A DNA stretch of 64,000 nucleotides from assembly GCA_024281825.1 (NCBI GenBank), contig JAMWZY010000004.1, positions 124,001 to 188,000 of the forward strand, given 5' to 3'. How positions within the stretch are numbered: the stretch's first letter is position 1; each line of letters opens with the position of its first letter. This document shows positions 28,944 through 36,173 of this stretch, piece by piece. The position numbers and the translations under genes are program-made. The notes beneath the pieces are model-generated. The model was not told the origin of the DNA and made no database searches. It was given only the letters and a program-made list of their open reading frames with translations. The stretch comes from Nitrosomonas sp. (GTDB lineage Bacteria; Pseudomonadota; Gammaproteobacteria; Burkholderiales; Nitrosomonadaceae).

Positions 28944-29486
28944 TTATAGGCATTCCTGGTGTGTTTTCCCTGCGGCGTGTCCTTTTGGCTTCCCTAATAT
29001 CTTGTTTAATTGCTCAATTAATGAAGCATATCCTATATGCCCTGGTTGTATCAGCACGGCATCTGGTAGGCTATAAACCGCATCAGTTTGCAGATACTCA
29101 TCAGAATAATGCAGATACATTAAGAATGAGGTTTGATGAATTTCAAGAAACGATTCAGCCGATATTTTAACGCCGCAATCTGCGGTTATTGAAGCCAATG
29201 CACCAATATGATCAAACCAAATCTGGGGTACAACGTGTGTTAAAACTTTGGTAACGATCTTCCGTTCAGCGTCGTTATCTAAAGCGTTTTTGTTAACCCG
29301 TACCGGTTGACGTTTAACACCTGAATTTCCATCAATTCGCCAGCTTCTTGTTTGGGTTACGTCGAGATTTTGACGTCTCCATTCGATAGCCGATTCTAGA
29401 GAATCACAAGGCATACCGCGCCTTTTAAGCTTGTTCACCATTTGAATCGATATACCAAGAAGTGGTGCAATTTGTTTTGTTTCCAT
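28944..29486 (-). CDS. Nu1/TerS-like HTH protein of the integrated element
   Basis: 180 residues from ATG 29486, chosen because CTCCT on the plus strand (AGGAG read on the minus strand, 29492-29496) lies five bases upstream; an ATG at 29591 would add 35 unrelated residues. The N-terminus TKQIAPLLGISIQMVNKLKR is a helix-turn-helix, followed by GMPCDSLESAIEWRRQNLD. This layout (HTH, GMP, then a W-R-NLD helix) is that of Nu1-type small terminase subunits and their relatives. The C-terminal 110 residues (VVPQIWFDHIGALASI onwards) are of unknown role. It could be a packaging-redirecting protein or simply a DNA-binding regulator. Last gene of the element's row. Confidence 0.55.
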   Translation of the reverse strand: METKQIAPLLGISIQMVNKLKRRGMPCDSLESAIEWRRQNLDVTQTRSWRIDGNSGVKRQPVRVNKNALDNDAERKIVTKVLTHVVPQIWFDHIGALASITADCGVKISAESFLEIHQTSFLMYLHYSDEYLQTDAVYSLPDAVLIQPGHIGYASLIEQLNKILGKPKGHAAGKTHQECL

Positions 29487-29623
29487 GTTTTCTCCTGAAA
29501 CTGTGAAACTATGCCGTGAAACCCATTTGTAAAGCTGATAAGCTGGCGTTTTTACGAGGTTCGAATTACCCTCGCGGTTTATATCCTTCACAGTACCTTG
29601 ATTGATCGTTAATAGTCATATTG

Positions 29624-29923
29624 CTAAGCTTCTCCATCATTGCCACTTGTAAAGTTACTCCTTGCATGCTTCAAGAAGTAATCCATGGCATCAAGGTCAT
29701 TTCTGCACTTATCCAATACCAGATAATGATCTTCTACTGGCTCACCAATATGAAAAAGCCACGACCTGATCTTTTCGATATCACGATTGATTTTTTCATT
29801 TGTAGGCTTTGCTACGGCTACAGTTGCTACACTTGGAACTAATACCGGTTTATCTGTAGCAGGTGTAGCTGTAGCAACATTCAAAGATTCATTTTTTTTA
29901 TGGATCATGCTTTTCAGATTCAT
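29624..29923 (-). CDS. Small protein of the element, unknown function
   Basis: 99 residues. The N-terminal 40 residues are rich in Ala, Thr, Val and Pro (NVATATPATDKPVLVPSVATVAVAKP) and probably flexible; the rest is helical and charged (NEKINRDIEKIRSWLFHIGEPVEDHYLVLDKCRNDLDAMDYF). AAAGAAAT precedes the ATG. It lies between the DUF3987 gene and the HTH gene in the same direction. No family is recognised. Confidence 0.6.
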   Translation of the reverse strand: MNLKSMIHKKNESLNVATATPATDKPVLVPSVATVAVAKPTNEKINRDIEKIRSWLFHIGEPVEDHYLVLDKCRNDLDAMDYFLKHARSNFTSGNDGEA

Positions 29924-29990
29924 GATATTTCTTTCGTTATTTTCATTTCCATGAGCCTGCTAATGCTAAAGTTGCTAATATTGCTAGTAT

Positions 29991-31622
29991 TCATACTGTA
30001 CTTTCTCTTAAATTAGCAAAACTAGCAGGATTAGCATTAGCAACCTTCAATAATGCAGGATTTACTTTAAGTGTTATGCGCTTTCTGTTCCTCTCGATTC
30101 TCACCCGGTCAAGCTCGAAAAGTTCATTAATTGCCACATCCAGCCGCTCTTTTTTACGAAGCGGGCTAAATTGTAAAACGGTGCTTTTACTAACCATGTG
30201 CGTTTGATTGATGCGGCAATGTTCAATCAGGAAGTCATTTAACCTTATTGCATCAGCGAGCACATCAGGCAAAGCCAATTCACCAAAGAAGCGCCTTGAT
30301 TCTGATAAATGCCAGGCAACGATTTGACTGGCTCCTTCAAAACTATCTGCACCTATTGATCCCCCTATGCCATGATTGAATACATGAAACAGGGCTGATA
30401 ATCTTGCAGCGTTATCGGCTGATTTACTGGCTACATCGCGTACATCGTAGAGTTCTCCACCACTGAGTAGCATCATTTCAATAGAGTTATGAAATTCAAT
30501 CCACAATGCTTTTGCTGTTGGTGAAAACTTCAATAGCGTGGGTTCTATATGTCCTTCAGCATTCATTGGTATAGGTACCGATAAGACTTCACTAATCCGC
30601 CTATTAAAGGTCGCAAGGTGTGGCCAGGACTCGGGTGCTTCAGTAAATAACCGTATGCCTTGTGTTGATTGTGGCCAAGCCATCAAAAATCTAGCAAAGT
30701 AACCCGTGCCACGTGCCAGCATTCCAGCTTTGTCATTAAATTCACGTAGTGTTGCCGCTTGTACCTGTAAGGCAGTGGTTAACCGTGCACCTTTGACAGT
30801 AAATGATTCTGACGTTCTGCGGCCAATCGAATGCGTTCCACCATCCCATAAAACGTTATATAAGGCCAGGTTACGCATGATGGAATCTTTTCCCATGCCA
30901 TGAGACCCTAATACCGAGCCTGCTTCACTTGATACGATACCAGCCGATGGCCATTCCTTTACAAGCCGCCAAGCTAGATTCTCAGGCGTTTCATCCCCTA
31001 GCATGATTCTGGGTATTCTGGGCGATTTTGGTTTGTTATGTTGAACCGCTGCAAGATCGATTTTTAATTGATCAGTTAGTTTGTTTTTCTTACTGGCTTC
31101 TTTTATTGCTGCCAACAATCCATCTCGTTCAGCATTCCATGCATCTAATTCAGCCTGATAACGCTCTATATCTGGTTTCATGGCTTCGGCCTGCTCTTGT
31201 TCATAATTCCTTAAAGCCTTTGAAAAGAAACTGTCACAAGTTGTTTTACGTTCTCCGGAATCGGCAATAGTAAGTAGGAATAAACTGACAGGGCTGGTTA
31301 GTTTTTGCGTTCGTTCCACGTCAACGTAAGATTGAACGGCTAGCGATATAGCGCCTAATGCGGATGATGCTACTAATGGAATAGGTGCTTTGACGAATGC
31401 TTGTACTTCTTCAACCGCTGCTCGTATCGTTTCTGGTAATGCTTTAATCGGATAGACTTCCGGTTCTATTTTGGCCGTCAAGGGCTGTGGTTCTGGCCAT
31501 TCAGGATCGATTTCCTTCGAGCTATCATCGATTGCTTTTAATGAATTAGCATCACGTAAGATTTTGCTATCTAAAAATTGTGCGCCCTCAGTAGCACTTT
31601 GTTCAATAAATTGGCTACTCAT
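29991..31622 (-). CDS. DUF3987 (YfjI-type) putative primase-helicase ATPase
   Basis: 543 residues. The DUF3987 core covers about residues 55-470. SLFLLTIADSGERKTTCDSFF (about 113-133) is a P-loop variant with GERKTT where GxGKST is usual, as in this family. DETPENLAWRLVKEW and GIVSSEAGSVLGSHGM follow, and the end (SKSTVLQFSPLRKKERLDVAINEL) looks like a winged helix. The family sits in P4-like islands next to zinc-finger primase proteins and is thought to serve element replication. The start overlaps the preceding CHC2 gene by eight bases, so the two are coupled. Confidence 0.8.
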   Translation of the reverse strand: MSSQFIEQSATEGAQFLDSKILRDANSLKAIDDSSKEIDPEWPEPQPLTAKIEPEVYPIKALPETIRAAVEEVQAFVKAPIPLVASSALGAISLAVQSYVDVERTQKLTSPVSLFLLTIADSGERKTTCDSFFSKALRNYEQEQAEAMKPDIERYQAELDAWNAERDGLLAAIKEASKKNKLTDQLKIDLAAVQHNKPKSPRIPRIMLGDETPENLAWRLVKEWPSAGIVSSEAGSVLGSHGMGKDSIMRNLALYNVLWDGGTHSIGRRTSESFTVKGARLTTALQVQAATLREFNDKAGMLARGTGYFARFLMAWPQSTQGIRLFTEAPESWPHLATFNRRISEVLSVPIPMNAEGHIEPTLLKFSPTAKALWIEFHNSIEMMLLSGGELYDVRDVASKSADNAARLSALFHVFNHGIGGSIGADSFEGASQIVAWHLSESRRFFGELALPDVLADAIRLNDFLIEHCRINQTHMVSKSTVLQFSPLRKKERLDVAINELFELDRVRIERNRKRITLKVNPALLKVANANPASFANLRESTV

Positions 31623-32094
31623 AGCAAGCCCCTATACGTGAGCACGCTAATACAAGGCGTTGTAAATCTTCATTGGAGAGGGGCATGCCATTTGCGATAT
31701 TGCACGCTGCCACGACAACAATCATTGCTTCGCTTTGAATGCACCGAAGTACGTTTGCCGCTGGGAAAGGATTTTTTATAGGTTTTGAATCAATCGATTC
31801 CTGGGGAAAAAGATTACTCAAGGATAAACCGACTGCACTGACAATTTCATGAGCAGAACAGCCAGCAAAACAACGTAACAATATCTTGCCATTGTCGTTA
31901 CGAATAGCCAAGCTCGGATTTTTATCCTCATGTGAAGGGCAGCACGCGATGTATTGACCATTGCCTGTTTGCCGCACTTTGTGTAATTGATCTAAGAGCA
32001 CCTGAAGGTTATCCGCGCCCATGGTATAATTGCTTTGCCTGTAGTGATTAGATATCGCTCCCTGTTCCTGCAGGGAGTTTGCTTTTGTGGACAT
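31615..32094 (-). CDS. CHC2 zinc-finger primase-like protein
   Basis: 159 residues. The zinc ribbon is visible as YIACCPSHEDKNPSL followed by ILLRCFAGCSAHEIVSAVGL, the CHC2 pattern of DnaG-type primases (Cys-x2-His ... Cys-x2-Cys). No TOPRIM catalytic domain follows, so the protein supplies the DNA-recognition half only, and the ATPase or polymerase part is presumably the coupled DUF3987 protein. An in-frame Met at residue 25 (MGADNLQ) is a possible alternative start. Confidence 0.8.
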   Translation of the reverse strand: MSTKANSLQEQGAISNHYRQSNYTMGADNLQVLLDQLHKVRQTGNGQYIACCPSHEDKNPSLAIRNDNGKILLRCFAGCSAHEIVSAVGLSLSNLFPQESIDSKPIKNPFPAANVLRCIQSEAMIVVVAACNIANGMPLSNEDLQRLVLACSRIGACYE

Positions 32095-32097
32095 GGG

Positions 32098-32328
32098 TTA
32101 CACCTCCACCCGATAATTAATCGGGTCAGCAAGCCATCTATGAAGCTCTTGATTGTCGTAGAAGGTGCATCTGATTCCCATTCTTTCAGGCTGCGGTGCA
32201 CGTCCTTCTTTGCTTAGCTGTCTGAACTTTTCGCGTGATACAGGTGAGAATTTCTTGATTTGTGAGAACCGGCTTTTGCCGGTGGCGGGTAAAGCTTCTG
32301 GTGTGGGTAGTTGCTGCTTATGTGTCAT
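32098..32328 (-). CDS. alpA: AlpA-family excisionase/regulator
   Basis: 76 residues from ATG 32328; AGGA eight bases upstream favours it over the ATG nine bases earlier, which overlaps the Shine-Dalgarno. FSQIKKFSPVSREKFRQLSKEGRAPQPERMGIRCTFYDNQELHRWL is the MerR-like winged-HTH of AlpA proteins, which activate integrase/excision genes in P4-like elements. Iterons CGGTATGAT lie directly upstream (32395-32471), a probable binding region. The gap to the CHC2 gene is 3 bp. Confidence 0.75.
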   Translation of the reverse strand: MTHKQQLPTPEALPATGKSRFSQIKKFSPVSREKFRQLSKEGRAPQPERMGIRCTFYDNQELHRWLADPINYRVEV

Positions 32329-32394
32329 GATAGCCATCCTTTGTTGTTAGTGATAGCCAAATCATTTCATACCGCTATTTCTTCAATCATGCCG

Positions 32395-32471
32395 CGGTAT
32401 GATCAACCTATATTTTATGCTGGTTTCAGGAGATTATCCGGTATGATCGCGGTATGATAGACCGGTATGAT
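32395..32471 (+). repeat. CGGTATGAT iterons between alpA and the integrase-coupled gene
   Basis: CGGTATGAT occurs exactly at 32395-32403, 32439-32447, 32450-32458 and 32463-32471; the last three are 11 and 13 bases apart, about one helical turn. A partial inverted copy (CATACCG) lies at 32368-32374. The cluster fills the 150-bp gap upstream of alpA and downstream of the 32479 stop. It could be an AlpA operator or a replication-initiation site. Confidence 0.75.
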
Positions 32472-32478
32472 GGAAGTA

Positions 32479-33306
32479 TTAACGTAGATATTCTGACTTT
32501 ATTCCCCATTCATCGCGCCAAGAACTGAGGCTTATAAACACAGCATCAAGTTTACTAGTGGAAATTCCCTTATCAGTGAGCGCAATCGCAATATCCACAG
32601 GGTTCCAAGATGAAGGATTGTTCTTGCTTTTTGTACCCCTTGACACACGGCATTCTTTTAGCCACTTGGGTGGGCTTGCGAGACTTTTATTCCACTTAGA
32701 TTCACTCCAATAAATGTCATGGAATTTGAGCGCTATCGTTCTCTTGTCAACTCCATTCAATGGAGCTTTGGTTGTGGTTCTGAATGTAGGTTTCCCATAT
32801 AGCACATCGATATGATCAGATAAAAATTTAGCTTTTGTCCCACAAAAACTAATGATTCTTTCTTTCGCTTTGTCAACAGAATAACCAAGATTATCTGGAT
32901 GGAATATCCTTCCTTCTCTTTCCGACAAATACGACACCCAATATCTTACTGATTCAACAAGGGCTTCAGATGTTTTCCATAGAAAATTAATTTCTTTTTT
33001 AAGGTCGTTAATTAATTCTTCATGATGATTTTCCGACTCCAAATATGCTGCGTATTTTGTACAAAACCTTTGAATTGATAATTGATAATTGGTATGGCTC
33101 ATTAGAACTTCGCGAGCAGCGCTTAAACGCGGGCTTAAGCTGGAATTTTGCTCAAGTTTTCTAACCTTCTGTGTCAATTCGACATCGTAATGAGTACGGT
33201 ATGCCGCTTCAACAAAATCATAGTAACCAGGTGGAATAATTTCTTTGAGATCGGCAAGGATAGCTAACCGAAGGTCACTTAATCTCTGATAATCAAAAAA
33301 AATCAT
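32479..33306 (-). CDS. Unknown protein coupled to the integrase
   Basis: About 275 residues from ATG 33306, which overlaps the integrase stop by four bases (ATGA); a start at 33345 is less likely. Mostly alpha-helical: PPGYYDFVEAAYRTHYDVELTQKVRKLEQ, a central coiled-coil-like stretch (HHEELINDLKKEINFLWKTSEALVESV), then KNNPSSWNPVDIAIALTDKGISTSKLDAVF and a closing WRDEWG. No membrane segment, catalytic motif or named family is recognised. It occupies the integrase-flanking slot where P4-like satellites often carry cargo. Confidence 0.65.
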   Translation of the reverse strand: MIFFDYQRLSDLRLAILADLKEIIPPGYYDFVEAAYRTHYDVELTQKVRKLEQNSSLSPRLSAAREVLMSHTNYQLSIQRFCTKYAAYLESENHHEELINDLKKEINFLWKTSEALVESVRYWVSYLSEREGRIFHPDNLGYSVDKAKERIISFCGTKAKFLSDHIDVLYGKPTFRTTTKAPLNGVDKRTIALKFHDIYWSESKWNKSLASPPKWLKECRVSRGTKSKNNPSSWNPVDIAIALTDKGISTSKLDAVFISLSSWRDEWGIKSEYLR

Positions 33307-34493
33307 ATCGCTTCCATTTTTATCGATTCCAAATAATCCGCCCAATCCTGCATCATGCGAGCCCGTGGCTCAAGATATAAAGCATGGTTATAAGCTGCTG
33401 ACACCGCATCACGTTTACTGTGTGCCAGTTGTAATTCAATATGGTCATGGTTATAACCGCGCTCATGAAGGATCGTCGACGCTATGCCCCTGAAGCCGTG
33501 GCCAGTCATGCGGCTGTGATAGCCCAATCGATAGAGTGCATACAAGATGGTGTTATTACTCATTGATTTGCCGTCCCTGCGTTCACTGGGAAATAGCAAT
33601 ATTTCATCGGCTGCCAGGTTCTTTATTTCCGTTAGTATTGAAATGGCCTGATCGGATAGGGGAACAATATGCAGAGTCTTCATTTTCATGCGTTCTGCCG
33701 GTATGCGCCATTCTCGCTTGGTCAAATCAAACTCATCCCATCGTGTACCAATCAATTCACTGGTTCGTACGAAAGTTAACGCCATTAATTGCAATGCAAA
33801 GCGGGTAAGCGGTTGCCCGTCATAACCATCGATCTTGCGTAATAGTTCAGGCAATTCTTTTTCACTTAGTCGTGCGTGATTTGTTTTATTGGCTGGCTTG
33901 AGCACATCGGAAGGCTTGATGTCTGCCGCTGGGTTACGTTCAGCGAGTCCATGTGCTACTGCATAGCGCATTATTTGTCCGCATGTAGTTAACGCCCTTT
34001 TGGCAATATCCAATGCACCACGTAATTCAATCTTTTTTATTACCGTTAGCAGCATAGGGGCGGTTAATTCCGTGATCGGCTTTCTACCGATTATCGGAAA
34101 CACATCTGCTTCTAATCGTCGCATTGTGTAGCTTGCATGTCGTGGATTACGTGCCGCACTCCATTGTGTCCACCAAAGATGGGCGATAGCTTCAAAACTA
34201 TTTGCCGCTGTGATTGCTTTTTGTTGTTTTTGTTCTTGACGGTGTAGTGAGGGATCAATGCCTTGTGTTAATAGTTCCTTAGAGCGTTCCCGCTTGTTAC
34301 GAGCTTCTTTTAATGTCACATCAGGGTAAACACCCAACGATAGCATTTTAGCGGTGGTATTAAAGCGATAGCGGTACCGCCACCATTTCGCCCCGGAAGG
34401 TTGAATCATAAGAAGTAGCCCATGACCATCAGGAAGTGAATAGGGCTTCTCTTTAGGTTTGGCCGCCTTAATTTCTGGATCTGTTAGCTTCAT
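33303..34493 (-). CDS. int: P4-type tyrosine recombinase (integrase)
   Basis: 396 residues. The N-terminal DUF4102-like domain (KLTDPEIKAAKPKEKPYSLPDGHGLLL) and SAM-like core-binding region precede a catalytic domain with the full set: Arg in FVRTSELIGTRWDEF, Lys region in MKMKTLHIVPLSD, HGFR in GHGFRGIASTILHE, His in LAHSKRDAV and Tyr in SAAYNHALY. It looks intact. It lies 200 bp from the 3' end of tRNA-Ser, its presumed target, with repeat arm sites in between. Confidence 0.93.
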   Translation of the reverse strand: MKLTDPEIKAAKPKEKPYSLPDGHGLLLMIQPSGAKWWRYRYRFNTTAKMLSLGVYPDVTLKEARNKRERSKELLTQGIDPSLHRQEQKQQKAITAANSFEAIAHLWWTQWSAARNPRHASYTMRRLEADVFPIIGRKPITELTAPMLLTVIKKIELRGALDIAKRALTTCGQIMRYAVAHGLAERNPAADIKPSDVLKPANKTNHARLSEKELPELLRKIDGYDGQPLTRFALQLMALTFVRTSELIGTRWDEFDLTKREWRIPAERMKMKTLHIVPLSDQAISILTEIKNLAADEILLFPSERRDGKSMSNNTILYALYRLGYHSRMTGHGFRGIASTILHERGYNHDHIELQLAHSKRDAVSAAYNHALYLEPRARMMQDWADYLESIKMEAI

Positions 34494-34529
34494 GTGAAAG
34501 CACTTGCAACCTGTAGCTTAAATAAATAT

Positions 34530-34597
34530 GTGAGTAACATTCTAATGAGTATTATAGTTACTCACGATCTTACTCACAAATTTATCTTGTTACTCAC
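34530..34597 (+). repeat. TTACTCAC cluster inside the right end (putative integrase arm sites)
   Basis: Direct copies at 34558-34565, 34570-34577 and 34590-34597 and an inverted copy (GTGAGTAA) at 34530-34537. Two of the three direct copies, and the inverted one, are preceded by G (GTTACTCAC). They fill the space between integrase start and attR, mirroring the pair at the left end. Confidence 0.65.
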
Positions 34598-34692
34598 GTT
34601 TCACATGATTGGCTACAATTAGAAAAAATCCTGATAAGTGTATTATTTATAATGGTCTTGTTGGTGTTGGTGGGCAATGCTAGGTGGGTAAT

Positions 34693-34785
34693 TGGCGGAG
34701 AGAGAGGGATTCGAACCCTCGATAAGCTTTTTGAGCCTATACTCCCTTAGCAGGGGAGCGCCTTCGACCACTCGGCCATCTCTCC
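34693..34785 (-). tRNA. tRNA-Ser (anticodon GCU)
   Basis: 93 nt including an encoded CCA. Acceptor stem GGAGAGA/TCTCTCC, D-arm GGCCGAGTGG, anticodon loop CTGCTAA giving GCU, a long variable arm typical of serine tRNAs (TATAGGCTCAAAAAGCTTA), and T-loop TTCGAAT. The last bases up to the CCA are contributed by the integrated element, which restored the gene on insertion. It reads AGC and AGU codons. It lies just downstream of lysC on the same strand. Confidence 0.95.
34700..34712. repeat. Attachment-site repeat in tRNA-Ser (attR)
   Basis: GAGAGAGGGATTC, the complement of the tRNA T-loop end, T-stem and start of the acceptor strand, identical to 28213-28225. P4-type integrases commonly recombine at this part of tRNA genes. 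Confidence 0.65.
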
Positions 34786-34866
34786 GGTTTTATTACGATA
34801 ATAAAATGATGAATGTTACTAATTGCGAATTCAGTATGACTGCTGTTTGCAGTATGTCAGCCATGC

Positions 34867-36096
34867 TCAAAGGGCCTGTTCCAAATCAAATGCTTTATGC
34901 AGAACCCGGACCGCTAATTCCATATATTTCTCATCAACTATTACGGATATTTTTATTTCTGATGTTGCGATCATCTGAATATTGATGCCTTCTTCAGCAA
35001 GCACACGAAACATCTTGCTAGCGATGCCGGCATGTGAACGCATACCAACACCGACAACGGAAACTTTTGCGATTCTATCACCTCCGATGACGTCGCGGGC
35101 GCCAATATGCGGTTGAATCTTTTCTTTCAGGATATTCATCGCATTATTAAATTCATTGCGATGAACCGTGAATGAGAAGTCTGTTAACCCATCTTGCCCG
35201 ACATTTTGAATAATCATGTCAACATCAACGTTGGCATCAGCTACTGGTCCCAGAATCTGATAAGCAATGCCCGGATGATCAGGAACGCCAACGACCGTAA
35301 TTTTCGCTTCATCACGGTTAAATGCTATTCCTGAAATAACGGCTTGTTCCATATTCTCATCTTCCTCAAAAGTAATCAGCGTGCCTTGTCCGTCTTCTTC
35401 AAAACTGGACAGCACTCTCAACTTGACTTTATATTTTCCCGCAAATTCAACCGATCTGAGTTGCAACACTTTAGAGCCAAGGCTGGCCATCTCAAGCATT
35501 TCCTCAAATGTGATGGTATTTAAGCGCCTGGCTTCAGCAACAACACGCGGATCAGTGGTATAAATGCCATCCACATCGGTATAAATCTGACATTCATCGG
35601 CTTTGAGTGCCGCCGCTAATGCAACGCCTGTAGTGTCTGAACCTCCGCGACCCAGCGTAGTAATGCTGCCTTTTTCATCGACACCTTGGAATCCGGCAAC
35701 AACGATGACGTAACCGGCTTCAAGATCGGCACGGATTCTGGATTCGTCGATGTTCAGTATGCGTGCCTTGGTGTGGGTGCTGTCGGTTAAGATCCTGACT
35801 TGCGATCCGGTATAGCTTTTAGCATTGACACCTAATTCCTTGAGCGCCATGGATAACAGCGCAATCGAGACTTGTTCACCGGTGGATACCATGACATCCA
35901 TTTCGCGTGGATCGGGCGATGCTTGTACTTCATGGGCAAGCGCGATCAGTCGATTGGTTTCGCCACTCATGGCGGAAACGACGACCACAATCTGGTGTCC
36001 TTGCGAATGGAATTTGGCGACTTTTCGGGCTACATTTTTAATTCGCTCGGTGCTACCGACCGAAGTGCCGCCGTATTTCTGAACATAAAATGCCAC
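34867..36096 (-). CDS. lysC: Aspartate kinase
   Basis: 409 residues, a single-function aspartokinase. The N-terminal FYVQKYGGTSVGSTERIKNVA is the catalytic signature; GRGGSDTTGVALAAAL and YTDVDGIYTTDPR follow. Two ACT domains fill residues about 265-405 (ITVVGVPDHPGIAYQIL and VSVVGVGMRSHAGIASKMF) and bind lysine or threonine for feedback control. It begins the aspartate-family pathway. tRNA-Ser lies 81 bp downstream in the same direction. Confidence 0.96.
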   Translation of the reverse strand: MAFYVQKYGGTSVGSTERIKNVARKVAKFHSQGHQIVVVVSAMSGETNRLIALAHEVQASPDPREMDVMVSTGEQVSIALLSMALKELGVNAKSYTGSQVRILTDSTHTKARILNIDESRIRADLEAGYVIVVAGFQGVDEKGSITTLGRGGSDTTGVALAAALKADECQIYTDVDGIYTTDPRVVAEARRLNTITFEEMLEMASLGSKVLQLRSVEFAGKYKVKLRVLSSFEEDGQGTLITFEEDENMEQAVISGIAFNRDEAKITVVGVPDHPGIAYQILGPVADANVDVDMIIQNVGQDGLTDFSFTVHRNEFNNAMNILKEKIQPHIGARDVIGGDRIAKVSVVGVGMRSHAGIASKMFRVLAEEGINIQMIATSEIKISVIVDEKYMELAVRVLHKAFDLEQAL

Positions 36097-36173
36097 GAAT
36101 TACTGACCCATACAGTAAGAAAAGTGCGTCATTTTACACGATTCTCGGATAAAAAAAGACACTGTGCGGATTT

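Larger units (their letters stand above)
28213..34712. mobile_element. P4-like integrative element at tRNA-Ser(GCU), about 6.5 kb
   Basis: The element is bounded by a 13-bp direct repeat (28213-28225 and 34700-34712); the right copy is inside the 3' end of tRNA-Ser. Genes, all minus strand, from the tRNA: integrase, unknown gene, alpA, CHC2 zinc-finger protein, DUF3987, small protein, Nu1-like HTH protein. Repeats of TTACTCAC sit just inside both ends. There are no capsid, tail or conjugation genes. Integrase, AlpA and primase-like genes without structural genes fit a phage satellite or other mobilisable island. The integrase looks intact. Confidence 0.75.
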
